Assembly (NCBI GenBank): GCA_963731285.1 | Contig: CAVSUR010000001.1 | Location: 1,040,798 to 1,104,797 of the forward strand | Direction of reading: 5' to 3' | Source: CAVSUR01 sp963731285 | Lineage (GTDB): Bacteria > Actinomycetota > Actinomycetes > Streptosporangiales > Streptosporangiaceae | DNA: 64,000 bases | Part shown: positions 33,340-42,874 of the stretch, piece by piece | Layout of the letters: every line of letters starts with the position of its first letter | Position numbering within the stretch: the first letter of the stretch is position 1 | Position numbers and translations under genes: made by a program | The notes under the pieces: generated by a model | Seen by the model: only the letters and a program-made list of their open reading frames with translations | What the model was told of the DNA's origin: nothing | The model's database searches: none

Positions 33340-34001
33340 CCCAGGAAGAGCTGCTCCGCCAGCTGTATGACTTCACGCTGGTCGGCAACGGGCCTGAGGT
33401 GCTCAGCCTGACCAATCAGGGCCTGGACATGGGCCTGGGCCCGGAGATCCTGCTCTACGAGGCGCTGATCCCGTCGCTGGAAGAAGTCGGCGCCCGGTTC
33501 GAGCGCGGCGACTTCTTCGTGCCGGAGATGCTGATCGCGGGCAAGGCGATGGCCGGCGCGCTGGAGATCCTCCGCCCGCTGCTGGCCGAGACCGGCGCCG
33601 AGTCGATCGGCACGATCGTGATGGGCACGGTCAAGGGCGACGTGCACGACATCGGCAAGAACCTGGTCAACATCATGTTCGAGGGGGCCGGGTTCCAGGT
33701 CATCGACCTCGGCGTGCAGGTCGCGCCGGAGAAGTTCATCGCCGCGATCCAGGAGCACAAGCCGGACATCGTCGGCTTCTCCGCGTTCCTGACCACGACC
33801 ATGCCGATGTTCAAGGCCAACATCAACGCGCTGCAGAAGGCCGGGCTGCGCGATCAGGTGATCGTCATGGTCGGCGGCGCCCCGGTCACTCAGGAGTACG
33901 CCGACGTGGTCGGCGCGGACGGCTACGCATCCGACGCGTCGGCCGCCGTGGTCCGGGCCAAGGAGCTGCTGCAGCAGCGCCGCGCGACGATCCCCGCCTA
34001 G
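33336..34001 (+). CDS. Corrinoid (B12-binding) methyl carrier protein
   Basis: A 221-residue protein of the MtbC/MttC type: an N-terminal helical cap (residues 1-85), then GTIVMGTVKGDVHDIGKNLV with the cobalt-ligating DxHxxG motif (Asp102, His104, Gly107), followed by SAFLTTTMPMFKANI and the GGAPVTQEYADVVGADGY end. It carries the methyl group as methyl-Co(III) between MttB and the next enzyme. Both ends fit tight coupling with its neighbours. Confidence 0.93.
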   Translation: MTQEELLRQLYDFTLVGNGPEVLSLTNQGLDMGLGPEILLYEALIPSLEEVGARFERGDFFVPEMLIAGKAMAGALEILRPLLAETGAESIGTIVMGTVKGDVHDIGKNLVNIMFEGAGFQVIDLGVQVAPEKFIAAIQEHKPDIVGFSAFLTTTMPMFKANINALQKAGLRDQVIVMVGGAPVTQEYADVVGADGYASDASAAVVRAKELLQQRRATIPA

Positions 34002-34015
34002 GAGGACCCGCCAGC

Positions 34016-34918
34016 ATGGAGACAGTGCTCAGGTCGGCCAGCAAGACCGTCACGATCAGCCCCGAGCAGCCGTTCTGCATCATCGGCGAGCGGATCAACC
34101 CGACCGGCCGGAAGATCTTCCAGGAGCAGCTGCGCCGCGGCGACCTGTCCCGGATCGAGATCGACGTGGCCCAGCAGCTGGCCGGCGGGGCCATGGTCCT
34201 CGACGTGAACATGGGCGCCCCGCTGGCCGACGAGAAAGAGCTGATGGTGGCCGCGGTCAAGCTGGTCCAGGGGCTGACCGACCTGCCGCTGTGCATCGAC
34301 TCCTCGATCATCGAGGTGCTGGACGCCGGGCTGGCCACCTATCAGGGCAAGGCGCTGGTCAACTCGGTGACCGCCGAGGACGAGCGGATGGACGCGATCC
34401 TGCCGCTGGTCAAGAAGTACGGCGCGGCGGTCATCGCGCTGCCCAACGACGAGGAGGAGATCCCGGACGAGCCGGCCCGCCGGGTCGAGCTGGCCCGCAA
34501 GATCATCGACACCGCGACCGGCCGGTTCGGCATCCCGGTCGAGGACATCGTCATCGACCCGCTGGCCATGCCGGTCGGCGCGGACACCTCGGTGGTGGTC
34601 AGGACGATGGAGACGATCGCGCTGCTCCGCGAGGAGTTCGGGGTGAACACCACGCTGGGCGCGTCCAACGTGTCGTTCGGCATGCCGGACCGGCACACGC
34701 TGGGTGCGGCGTTCCTGCCGATGGCCATCCACAGCGGGCTGACCAGCGCCATCCTGGACGCCCGGTCGCCGCAGATCGTCCGCGCGGTGCAGGCCGCCGA
34801 CCTGCTGATGAACCGGGACGAGTGGGGTGCGGCCTGGATCGCCACCCACCGCGCCCAGCAAGCACAGGCCCAGCAAGCACAGGCCCAGCAAGCCGCGGCC
34901 GCGCAGGCGCAGACATGA
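34016..34918 (+). CDS. Methyltetrahydrofolate:corrinoid methyltransferase (pterin-binding)
   Basis: A 300-residue DHPS-like TIM barrel: IIGERINPTGRKIFQEQL, GAMVLDVNMGAPLADEKEL, PLCIDSSIIEVLDAGLA and LGASNVSFGMPDRHTLGAAF are the folate-binding blocks of AcsE/MtvA/MtgA-type methyltransferases. It should transfer the methyl group from the corrinoid protein to THF. The C-terminal tail is a repeated Gln/Ala stretch (AQQAQAQQAQAQQ) from a 15-base duplication, absent from the family core. AGGAGG precedes ATG 34016. Confidence 0.9.
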   Translation: METVLRSASKTVTISPEQPFCIIGERINPTGRKIFQEQLRRGDLSRIEIDVAQQLAGGAMVLDVNMGAPLADEKELMVAAVKLVQGLTDLPLCIDSSIIEVLDAGLATYQGKALVNSVTAEDERMDAILPLVKKYGAAVIALPNDEEEIPDEPARRVELARKIIDTATGRFGIPVEDIVIDPLAMPVGADTSVVVRTMETIALLREEFGVNTTLGASNVSFGMPDRHTLGAAFLPMAIHSGLTSAILDARSPQIVRAVQAADLLMNRDEWGAAWIATHRAQQAQAQQAQAQQAAAAQAQT

Positions 34919-36788
34919 CCTTGCCGGCCACCCAGGACGCGGACGGCCTGGCGGCCGGCCCGGTCCGGGTCAACCTGCTGTATGAGCCGAGCGGGCGCAA
35001 AGTGCGGGTGCCCGCCGGGGTCACCCTGTTCGACGCGGCCAGCTGGAACGGCATCGCCATCGACTCGACCTGCGGCGGCCATGGCACCTGCAAGAAGTGC
35101 AAGGTCCAGGTGCTGGACGGCGCCGCACCGCCAACCGCCCTGGACGAGCGGGCGTTCAGCCCGGACGAGCTGCGGGACGGCTGGCGGCTGGCCTGCCGCG
35201 CCGAAGCCGCCGGGGACACCACGATCCACGTGCCGCCGCTGGTCACCCGGCCCAAGGCGGCCACCGTGGGGGTGGGCCGGCAGGTCATCCTGCGGCCCGC
35301 GGTGCAAAAGCGCTACCTGGAGCTGACCGAGCCCACCCTGGCCGACCAGCGCAGCGACCTGGAGCGGCTGCTGGCCGCGGTGGATGACCTGGAGCTGCGC
35401 GCCGACCTGCACGCGCTGCGCGCCATCGGCCCCGCACTGCGGCAAGCGGACTACAAGGTCACCGCGGTCATCGTGGATGACGTGCTGATCGACGTGCAGC
35501 CCGGGGACACCAGCGGGCGGATCTTCGGCATCGCGTTCGACCTGGGCACCACCACCGTGGTGGCCACCCTGCTCGACCTGGCCACCGGCACGCCAGCCGC
35601 GGTCGCCTCCGCGCTGAACGCGCAGCAGCCGTTCGGCGCCGACGTGATCACCCGGATCAGCGCGACCATGATGGACCCGGCCACCCTCGGCCGGCTGACC
35701 GGCCTGGCCCACCAGACCATGGCCGAACTGGCCGCCGAGGTGTGCGCCGAGGCCGGCGTGGACCCGGCCGAGGTGTACGAGATCGCGCTGGCCGGCAACG
35801 CCACCATGACGCACATCGCGCTGGGCATCGACCCGGAGCCGCTCGGCGTGGCCCCGTTCATCCTGGCCACCCGGCTGCTGCCCGAGGTGCTCGCGGCCGA
35901 CCTCGGGGTGGCCGCGCACCCGCGGGCCCGCGCGGTGGTGTTCCCCCCATTTGGCGCGTACGTCGGCGGCGACATCACGGCCGGGCTGCTGGCCTCGGGC
36001 ATGGACCGGGACCAGCGCACCCGGCTGTTCATCGACGTCGGCACCAACTGCGAGATCGTGCTGGGCAACCGGGACTGGCTGCTGGCCACGGCCGCGCCGG
36101 CCGGGCCCGCGTTCGAGGGCGCGGCCATCCGGTGCGGGATGCGCGCCGCGGACGGCGCCATCGAGGTGGTCACGATGACCCCGGAGGCGCTGGACCTCAA
36201 GGTCATCGGGGACACCGAGCCGGCCTGTGCGGCTCCGGCCTGGTGGACGCGGTGACCGGCCTGGTCCGGCTGAGCCTGCTCGACTCCTCCGGCCGCCTGG
36301 TCCCGGAGGAACGGGCCGCCGAACTGGCCCCCGGCCTGGCCGGCCGGCTGACCACGCTGGGCGCGGAACGCGTGTTCGTGCTGCACTGGCTGGGCGAGCC
36401 GGGGGACGTGTCCCGCTCGGTATACCTGTCCCAGCGGGACGTCCGCGAGCTGCAGTTCGCCAAGGCGGCCATCGCCACCGGCTGGCACATCCTGCTGGAG
36501 GAGGCCGGCCTGCAGCCCACCGACGTCCAGCAGGTGCTGCTGGCCGGCTCGTTCGGCAGCTACCTGTCCCCGGCCAACGCGATCCGGCTCGGCCTGGTGC
36601 CCGCGGTCGGCGTGCTGCGCGTGGTGAGCGCGGGCAACGTGGCCGGCGAAGGCGCCAAGATGGCCCTGCTCAGCGTGCGCGAGCGGGCCGGCGGCCTGGC
36701 TCTGCTCGAGGAGGTGAAATATGTCGAGCTCTCCGACCGCGCCGATTTCAACGACCGCTTCGTCGACCAGCTCGCCTTTCCTTCTTAA
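34915..36788 (+). CDS. RACo-type corrinoid activation ATPase (ferredoxin domain + DUF4445), frameshifted
   Basis: The ATG overlaps the previous stop (ATGA). Residues 15-105 are a 2Fe-2S ferredoxin domain with Cys53, Cys59, Cys62 (TCGGHGTCKKCK) and Cys94. FDLGTTTVVATLLDLATG begins the ASKHA-like activator core; LAGNATMTHIALGI, GAYVGGDITAGLLASGM and LFIDVGTNCEIVLGN follow. Near 36225 the frame shifts; the continued reading GSGLVDAVTGLVRLSLLDSS through VLLAGSFGSYLSPANAI completes the family to the stop at 36788. These proteins use ATP and an electron to rescue inactive Co(II) corrinoid. The break is in a G/C stretch, so an indel error is likely. Confidence 0.85.
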
Positions 36789-37467
36789 CGCCAGTGCCTG
36801 CCCCGCGCCGTCGGCCGGTGCCGGGGCCGAGGGGGGTGTATCCAGCGGCAGCGCCGCACCCCGGGCCGTGGTGATTGCCTGCGGCGCGCTGAGCGGCCCG
36901 ATCCGCGACGTCGTCAAGCGGCGTAACTGGCCGGTCGAGCTGCATAGCCTGCCGTCGCTGCTGCACAACCGGCCCGGCGAGATCGCGCCGCAGGTCGAGC
37001 GGCTGGCCGTGGCGGCACTGCATCGCGGCCTGCCGGTCGTGGTGGGGTACGCGGATTGCGGGACGTATGGCGCGCTGGACGAGGTGTGCGGCCGGCTCGG
37101 CCTGCGCCGGCTGCCCGGGCTGCACTGCTATGACCTGCTGGCCGGGCCGTCCCGGGTGGCCGAGCTGTTCGCCGCCGAGCCGGGCACGTACCTGCTGACC
37201 GACTTCCTGGTCCGCTCGTTCCGCCGCTCGGTGCTGACCGAGCTGGGCCTGGACCGGTACCCGGAGCTGTGGCCGGACTACTTCGGGCACTACCGCCGGG
37301 TGGTCTGGCTGGCCCAGCACCGTGACCCCGCGCTGGAGGCCGAGGCGGCGGCGGTCGCGAAGATGTTCGGCCTGCCGCTCACTGTGCTCGACACCGGCAC
37401 CGCCCGGCTGGAGCATGAGCTGGAACTCCTGCTGGCTGAGGAGGTGGACCGGTGCGCAGTGGGCTAG
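36721..37467 (+). CDS. DUF1638 protein
   Basis: A 248-residue protein. After a low-complexity start of about 45 residues comes VVIACGALSGPIRDVVKRRN, then LPSLLHNRPGEIAPQVERL, VVVGYADCGTYGALDEVCGR and YLLTDFLVRSFRRSVLTELG, which match DUF1638. The start at 36721 overlaps the activator gene by 68 bases but has an excellent ribosome-binding site (GGAGGTGA). DUF1638 genes recur in MttB/corrinoid clusters; no activity is known to me. The conserved Cys-rich motifs (ACGAL, DCGTYG, HCYDLL) could bind metal or a corrinoid. Coupled to the next gene by a 16-base overlap. Confidence 0.8.
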   Translation: MSSSPTAPISTTASSTSSPFLLNASACPAPSAGAGAEGGVSSGSAAPRAVVIACGALSGPIRDVVKRRNWPVELHSLPSLLHNRPGEIAPQVERLAVAALHRGLPVVVGYADCGTYGALDEVCGRLGLRRLPGLHCYDLLAGPSRVAELFAAEPGTYLLTDFLVRSFRRSVLTELGLDRYPELWPDYFGHYRRVVWLAQHRDPALEAEAAAVAKMFGLPLTVLDTGTARLEHELELLLAEEVDRCAVG

Positions 37468-38318
37468 CTAGCGTGGCGCCGCTGCTGGCACACCCGCGGT
37501 ACGAGGTGTTCCCGGCCGCGTCGGTCGAGGACCAGGTGACCGAGTGGGTGCCGCACGGCGAGACGGTCACCGTCACCGCCTCGCCGGCCAGGGGGCTGGC
37601 AGCCACGCTCGACCTGACCGGGCGGCTGGCCGGGCACGGCTACCAGGTGGTGCCGCACGTCTCGGCCCGGCTGGTCCGCGATGACGCCCATCTGCGGGAG
37701 ATCGTGGCCCGGCTGACCGCGATCGGGGTGGACGACATCTTCGTCCCGGCGGGCGACGCTGATCCGCAGGCCGGCCCGTTCGACAGCGCACTGTCGCTGC
37801 TCACCCGGCTGACCGAGATGGGCCGCCCGTTCGCCCGGGTCGGCATCACCGGGTACCCGGAGTCGCACCCGCACATCGACGACGACATCACCGTCCAGGC
37901 CATGTGGGACAAGCGGCAGCACTCCTCCTACATCGTCAGCAACCTGTGCTTCGACCCGGCCGTGCTGCGCAAGTGGATCACCCGCATCCGGGCCCGCGGC
38001 GTGACGCTGCCGCTGTACGTGGGGCTGGCCGGCCCGGTGGAGCGGGCGAAGCTGCTGCGGATGGCGGCCAAGGCCGGGGTGGCCGAGTCGGCCCGGTTCC
38101 TGGCCGGGCATACCGAGTGGTTTCTCCGCCTGGGCACCCCCGGTGGTTACCGTCCGGAACGGCTGCTGGACCGGACCGGAACGGCCCTTATGGACCCCGC
38201 CTCGGCCGTGGCCGGGCTGCACTTGTTCACCTTTAACCAGGTCAAACAAACTGAGCAGTGGCGGCGCGCGCTGCTCGAGCGGCTCACCGGCCCGGGCCGC
38301 GGGGACGTCGCCAGCTGA
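37452..38318 (+). CDS. Methylenetetrahydrofolate reductase-like protein
   Basis: A 288-residue TIM-barrel protein resembling MetF: RYEVFPAASVEDQVTEWVPH at the start, VVPHVSARLVRDDAHLREIV, DDIFVPAGDADPQAGPFDSA, VGITGYPESHPHID and SNLCFDPAVLRKWITRIRAR with LPLYVGLAGPV. It is the last gene of the operon and would oxidise methyl-THF to methylene-THF, reversing the biosynthetic direction, so methyl groups can enter the C1 pool. Direction is inferred. It belongs to the MetF-like group seen beside MttB clusters rather than the housekeeping enzyme. Confidence 0.8.
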   Translation: MRSGLASVAPLLAHPRYEVFPAASVEDQVTEWVPHGETVTVTASPARGLAATLDLTGRLAGHGYQVVPHVSARLVRDDAHLREIVARLTAIGVDDIFVPAGDADPQAGPFDSALSLLTRLTEMGRPFARVGITGYPESHPHIDDDITVQAMWDKRQHSSYIVSNLCFDPAVLRKWITRIRARGVTLPLYVGLAGPVERAKLLRMAAKAGVAESARFLAGHTEWFLRLGTPGGYRPERLLDRTGTALMDPASAVAGLHLFTFNQVKQTEQWRRALLERLTGPGRGDVAS

Positions 38319-38570
38319 CCAGAACGGGCGCCATTTAGCTGTGCCAATTACGCAGCGCCGGCCATGCTAAAACTTACTGTACTAAGCGAACAGCACCCAA
38401 TCTCGGTCGCACCGGCATAAGCTGTGCACTGCAACTCTGTGGCGGAGTTGTCGTGCCTATCCGGCACGTGCAGTACTACGGATCTTCGAAGCATCGCCGG
38501 ATCTGCGACGGGAGAAATCCGTGACCGTGCCCTCGGCAGCAACCCGGCCAGCTGGACCCGGAGCGGCTTC

Positions 38571-40976
38571 GTGCCCGGCCAGCTAATTGAGTGGCCGCTG
38601 CGCTGCGGCCCCGTCCCACCGCTGGCCGATACGAGCAGTCCCCGCCCGGAGACCGGGCTGGGCCTGGTCGGGAAGCTGGCCCCGGGTGACACGCTCATCC
38701 TGACCCCGGCCGGCCAGCCGGGCTCGCCGCGGTTCCCCGAGCACGGCGGCAGCGGCAAGACGCAGCTGGCCGCGGCGCTGGCCCACGGCCTGTGGGACAA
38801 CCGCGCGGTGGATCTGCTGATCTGGGTGGGCGCGGCCAGCCGGGACGCCATCCTGTCCGGGTACGCGAGCGCGCTGGCCGACCTGGGCGCGGCCGACCCG
38901 GACGACGACCTGCTGGCCAGCGCGCAGCGCTTCCTGACCTGGCTGTCCCGCACCGAGCGGCGCTGGGTGGTGGTGCTGGACGACCTGGCCGACCCGGCTG
39001 ATCTGGACGGACTGTGGCCGTTCGGCACCGATGGCCGGCTGGTGGTTACCGCCCGCCAGGAGGACTCGCTGGATGAGCCGAACCGGCGGATCGTGCCGGT
39101 CGGCTCGTTCACCATGCGGGAGGCGCTGGCCTACCTGACTGCCCGGCTCAGCACCGACCCGGGCCAGCGCACCGAAGCGCTCGACCTGGCCACCGACCTG
39201 GACCGCCAGCCGCTCGCGCTGGCGCACGCCACCGCCGCGCTGATCTGCACCGGGGCCAGCTGCCGTGACTACCGGGGCTGGTTCCACGACCGGCGGCGGC
39301 GGCTCGGCCCACCGGCCACCGACGCCGAGCCCGGCATCATCGACGTGACCTGGTCGCTGGCCATGGACCTGGCCGACCAGATCGCGCCGGCTGGGTTCGC
39401 CCGGCCGATGCTGGCGCTGGCCGCGCTGCTCGATCCGGCCGGCATCCCGGGGGTGGTGTTCACCAGCCAGGCCGCGTGCGGGTACATGACCGGGCACCCG
39501 GCCATGCCCGGCGACCCAGCTCAGGCCCGGGAAGCGGTGCACAACCTGGCCCGGGCCGGCCTGGTCACCATCAACCCGGCCAGCACCACCCGCACGGTCC
39601 AGGTGCACCCGCTGATCCAGGCGCTGACCAGGAAGGTCATCCCGGCGCCCGAGTTCGAGCGGGCCGCGCGGTCCGCGGCCGACGCGCTGTACCAGGCGTG
39701 GCCAGGCCAGGACGTGCCGCCCCGGCTGGCCCAGGCGCTGCGCGACTGCACGACCCGGCTGCGGGACTGCACCGGGGACCTGCTGTGGACCCCGGAAGCC
39801 CACCCGGTGCTGCTCCGCGCCGGGGAGAGCCTGTCCGAGGGCCACATCAGCGGCCCGGCCGCCGCGTACTGGATGGCCATGCTGGATACCGCGGCCCGGG
39901 TGCTCGGCCCGGCCCATGCCCAGACGCTGCGCTGCCGGGATGGCCTGGCCGGTGCGTACGAGGCCGCGGACCGGCTGGACGACGCCATCGGGGTGTACGA
40001 GCGCACGCTGGCCGAGCGCCAGCAGGCGCTGGGCAACGACCACCCGGACACGCTGGCGTCCTGTGCCCACCTGGGCCGGGTCTACGCGGCCGCGGGACGG
40101 CACGGCGAGGCGCTGCCGATGTACGAGCGGGTGGTGGCGGACCGGGAGTGGGTGCTCGGCGCCCGGCACCCGGAGACGCTGGCCGCACGCGGCGACCTGG
40201 CCGCCGCCTACCTGGCCGCGGGCCGGCCGGGCCAGGCGCTGCCGGTCTACGAGCAGACCCTGGCCGACCTGGACCGGGCGCTGGGTGCGGCGCACCCGGA
40301 CACGCTCAACGCCCGGGCCGGGCTGGCGCACGCCTACCAGACCGCGGGCCAGCTCAAGCAGGCCGTCCCGGCATTCGAGCGCACCCTGGCCGAACGGGAG
40401 AAGGCGCAGGGCCCGGACCACCCGGACACCATCGGCGCCCGCGCCGACCTGGCCTACGCGTACCGGAGCGCGGACCGGATGAAGCACGCCATCCCGCAGT
40501 ACGAGCGGGTGGTGGCGGACCGGGAACGGGTGCTCGGCACGTACCACCCGGACACGCTGACCGCCCGGGGCAACCTGGCCAACGCCTACCTGGCCGCGCG
40601 GCGGCTGAAGGACGCGCTGCCGGTGTACGAGCGGGCCCTGGCCGACCGGGAGATGGCCCAGGGCACCGACGACGTGGACACGCTGACCGCGCGGGGCAAC
40701 CTGGCCAACGCCTACCATTCGGCCGGGCGGCTGAAGGACGCGCTGCCGCTCTACGAGCAGACCCTGCTCGACTGTGAGCGGGTGCTCGGCCCCACCCACC
40801 AGGCCACCCTGACGTCACGGGCCAACCTGGGCTCGGCCTACCACGCCGCGCTGCGGCTGACCGACGCGGTCAAGGTGTTCGAGCGCACCCTGGCCGACTG
40901 TCAGCAGGCGCTCGGTCCGGACCACCCGCTGACCCAGGCAGTACGCGAGAACCTGGACGCGGCCAACAAGACCTAG
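38571..40976 (+). CDS. STAND-type NTPase with tetratricopeptide repeats
   Basis: About 801 residues. A P-loop EHGGSGKTQLAAALAHGL near residue 60, RRWVVVLDDLADPADLDGLW as Walker B, and a winged-helix-like region follow the NB-ARC/STAND plan. From about residue 420 there are eight or more 42-residue kinesin-light-chain-type TPRs, with the repeating core HPDTL-x-A-R-x-x-LA-x-AY. These are signalling scaffolds that oligomerise with ATP. GTG 38571 is chosen because the in-frame reading upstream to 38424 has non-coding composition. 38319-38570 holds no other gene. Its role beside the methyl operon is unclear. It overlaps the etfA stop convergently. Confidence 0.75.
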   Translation: MPGQLIEWPLRCGPVPPLADTSSPRPETGLGLVGKLAPGDTLILTPAGQPGSPRFPEHGGSGKTQLAAALAHGLWDNRAVDLLIWVGAASRDAILSGYASALADLGAADPDDDLLASAQRFLTWLSRTERRWVVVLDDLADPADLDGLWPFGTDGRLVVTARQEDSLDEPNRRIVPVGSFTMREALAYLTARLSTDPGQRTEALDLATDLDRQPLALAHATAALICTGASCRDYRGWFHDRRRRLGPPATDAEPGIIDVTWSLAMDLADQIAPAGFARPMLALAALLDPAGIPGVVFTSQAACGYMTGHPAMPGDPAQAREAVHNLARAGLVTINPASTTRTVQVHPLIQALTRKVIPAPEFERAARSAADALYQAWPGQDVPPRLAQALRDCTTRLRDCTGDLLWTPEAHPVLLRAGESLSEGHISGPAAAYWMAMLDTAARVLGPAHAQTLRCRDGLAGAYEAADRLDDAIGVYERTLAERQQALGNDHPDTLASCAHLGRVYAAAGRHGEALPMYERVVADREWVLGARHPETLAARGDLAAAYLAAGRPGQALPVYEQTLADLDRALGAAHPDTLNARAGLAHAYQTAGQLKQAVPAFERTLAEREKAQGPDHPDTIGARADLAYAYRSADRMKHAIPQYERVVADRERVLGTYHPDTLTARGNLANAYLAARRLKDALPVYERALADREMAQGTDDVDTLTARGNLANAYHSAGRLKDALPLYEQTLLDCERVLGPTHQATLTSRANLGSAYHAALRLTDAVKVFERTLADCQQALGPDHPLTQAVRENLDAANKT

Positions 40977-41943
40977 CGCCGCTCCTTGATCGCGGTGATC
41001 AAGGCGGGGATCACGTCCTTCAGGTCGCCGATGACGGCGTAGTCGGCCCGGGACAGGATCGGCGCGCCCGGGTCGGTGTTGACCGCCACGATGTGCTTGG
41101 CGCTGGCGCAGCCGGCCATGTGCTGGATCGCCCCGCTGATCCCGCAGGCCAGGTACAGCTCCGGGGTGATCTTGGTCCCGGTCTGGCCGACCTGCTGGGT
41201 GTGCGGCCGCCAGCCCTCGCTGGTCACCACCCGGGACACGCCGACCACGCCGCCAAGCAGGCCGGCCAGTTCCTCCAGCGGGGCGAAGCCGTCCGGGCCG
41301 CCGACGCCGCGGCCGCCGCCGACCACCACCCGGGCGGTGGCCAGCGACACCCCGCCGTCCTGGGCCGCCGAGACCTCGGCCTGCACCAGGAGGTCGGCCG
41401 GGGCCAGGTCGGGCTCGTGCACCCGCACCTCGGGCTCGGCCGCGCTCTCCGCGGGTACCGGCGGCACCGCGTCGGTGGCCACGGTGAGCAGCGCGGGCGA
41501 GCCGTCCAGCACGGCGTCCTCGATCAGCAGCCCGGCCCAGCGCTGCCGGGCCAGGGTCAGCGTGCCGTCGGCCGCGGCCTCGGCCGAGACGCAGTTGGCC
41601 GCCATCGGCTGGCCGGTCAGCGCGCCCAGGTGGGCGAGTACCTCGTGGCCGCGTTCGGTGCCCGCGGCCAGCACGGCGGTGGCCACGGTCACGCTGGCCA
41701 GCCCTTCCAGAGTGCGGGCCCAGGCCTGCGGCGCGTACCCGTCCAGCGCCTCGGGCTCGATGACGTACGCCTCGGTGACGCCGTAGCTGCCCAGCGGCCG
41801 GCCGGCACCTGGCCGGCCGGGCCGAACAGCACCGCGCACAGCCGCCCGCCCGGGCCGGCCAGCGTGCGCGCGAACGTCAGCGCGCGCAGCGACGCGTCGG
41901 TCGGCCCAGCGGCATCTGTCTCAACCAGGCACAGCACAGTCAC
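40973..41943 (-). CDS. etfA: Electron transfer flavoprotein alpha subunit, frameshifted
   Basis: From GTG 41943: TVLCLVETDAAGPTDASLRA and LCAVLFGPAGQVPAG. The frame then shifts near 41810 and the rest reads continuously: LGALTGQPMAANCVSAEAAA, ARVVVGGGRGVGGPDGFAPL (FAD-binding), SRVVTSEGWRPHTQQVGQTG and LYLACGISGAIQHMAGCASA, ending at 40973. All FAD contacts are in the intact part. The Etf dimer accepts electrons from flavin dehydrogenases; its neighbour is a dimethylglycine dehydrogenase, so a dedicated acceptor is likely. The gap 41944-42101 to etfB holds no gene. Confidence 0.85.
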
Positions 41944-42101
41944 TTGAGCACCCTCATCTCATTGCCACCCTCGCGGGCGCTTCGCTTGGTCGTGCCGGAG
42001 GCGCGCAGGCAACGGGGCGGGCGGCGGGTCCTCGGCGCCGGGACACCGCGGCGGCCCTGGCGGCCTTGCGGCGTTCGGCCCGGCGCCTGCGGCACTCATC
42101 C

Positions 42102-42869
42102 TCACTTCAGCACTCCCAGTTCCTGCAGGACCTGGACCAGGGCGGGCACCGCGTCCGCCCCCTGACCGAGCACGGTGGCCTGGTGCTGCTCGGTCTGCGG
42201 CACCCGGAGCAGTTCCTTGCGCAGGCCCTCGGGCTGCCGCTCCGGCTGGTACTCCTCGATGCCCGCCCGCTTGGCCCGCAGCCGGCCCGGCAGCGACGGG
42301 TACCGGGGCAGGTTGATGCCTTCCTTCACGGTGACCACCGCGGGCAGCGGCACCTCAAACGTCTCCTGGCTGCCCTGGTACTCCCGGCTGGCCCGGGCCC
42401 GGTCGGCGGTGATCTCCAGGTGCTTGATCCCGGTCACGCACGGCCAGCCGAGCAGGTGCGCCACCCGCACGCCGACCTGGTAGTCGCCGGTGTCCGCCGC
42501 CTCGTTGCCCATCAGCAGCAGGTCATAGCCGGACCCGCCGGCGGCGTGCCGCCGGGCCTCGGCCGTGATGGCGGCCGCGGTGCTGATCGGGCCCCACTCC
42601 TGGCCGCCGGAATCCAGCAGCACGGCCCGGTGCGCACCCAGGGCCAGCGCGTCGCGGAGTTGCTCGGCCGCTTCCGGCGGGCCCAGGGTGAGCACCGAGA
42701 CACTGCCGCCGAGCCCCTCGGTGATCCGCACCGCCTCCTCGACCGCGCACTCCTCGTGCGGGCTCATCGCGAACCCGGACATCCGGGTGTCCACGTCCTG
42801 CCCGTCCGGGGTGACTACGATCCGGCCGCCCACCTGGGGCACCCGCTTGACGCAGACTCCGATCTCCAT
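42102..42869 (-). CDS. etfB: Electron transfer flavoprotein beta subunit
   Basis: A 255-residue EtfB: MEIGVCVKRVPQ start, MSPHEECAVEEAVRITEGLG, LLLMGNEAADTGDYQVGVRV (AMP/nucleotide-binding loop) and VPLPAVVTVKEGINLPRYPS, the recognition-loop signature. ATG 42869 lies 5 bases after the dehydrogenase stop, so the two are coupled. It pairs with EtfA downstream. Confidence 0.9.
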   Translation of the reverse strand: MEIGVCVKRVPQVGGRIVVTPDGQDVDTRMSGFAMSPHEECAVEEAVRITEGLGGSVSVLTLGPPEAAEQLRDALALGAHRAVLLDSGGQEWGPISTAAAITAEARRHAAGGSGYDLLLMGNEAADTGDYQVGVRVAHLLGWPCVTGIKHLEITADRARASREYQGSQETFEVPLPAVVTVKEGINLPRYPSLPGRLRAKRAGIEEYQPERQPEGLRKELLRVPQTEQHQATVLGQGADAVPALVQVLQELGVLK

Positions 42870-42874
42870 CGCGG

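Noticed and set aside
38583..40799. A 738-codon minus-strand frame opposite the TPR protein
   Set aside because: It mirrors the repeats of the real gene (repeated RVRVV and LPVGQ blocks) and has no independent family features.
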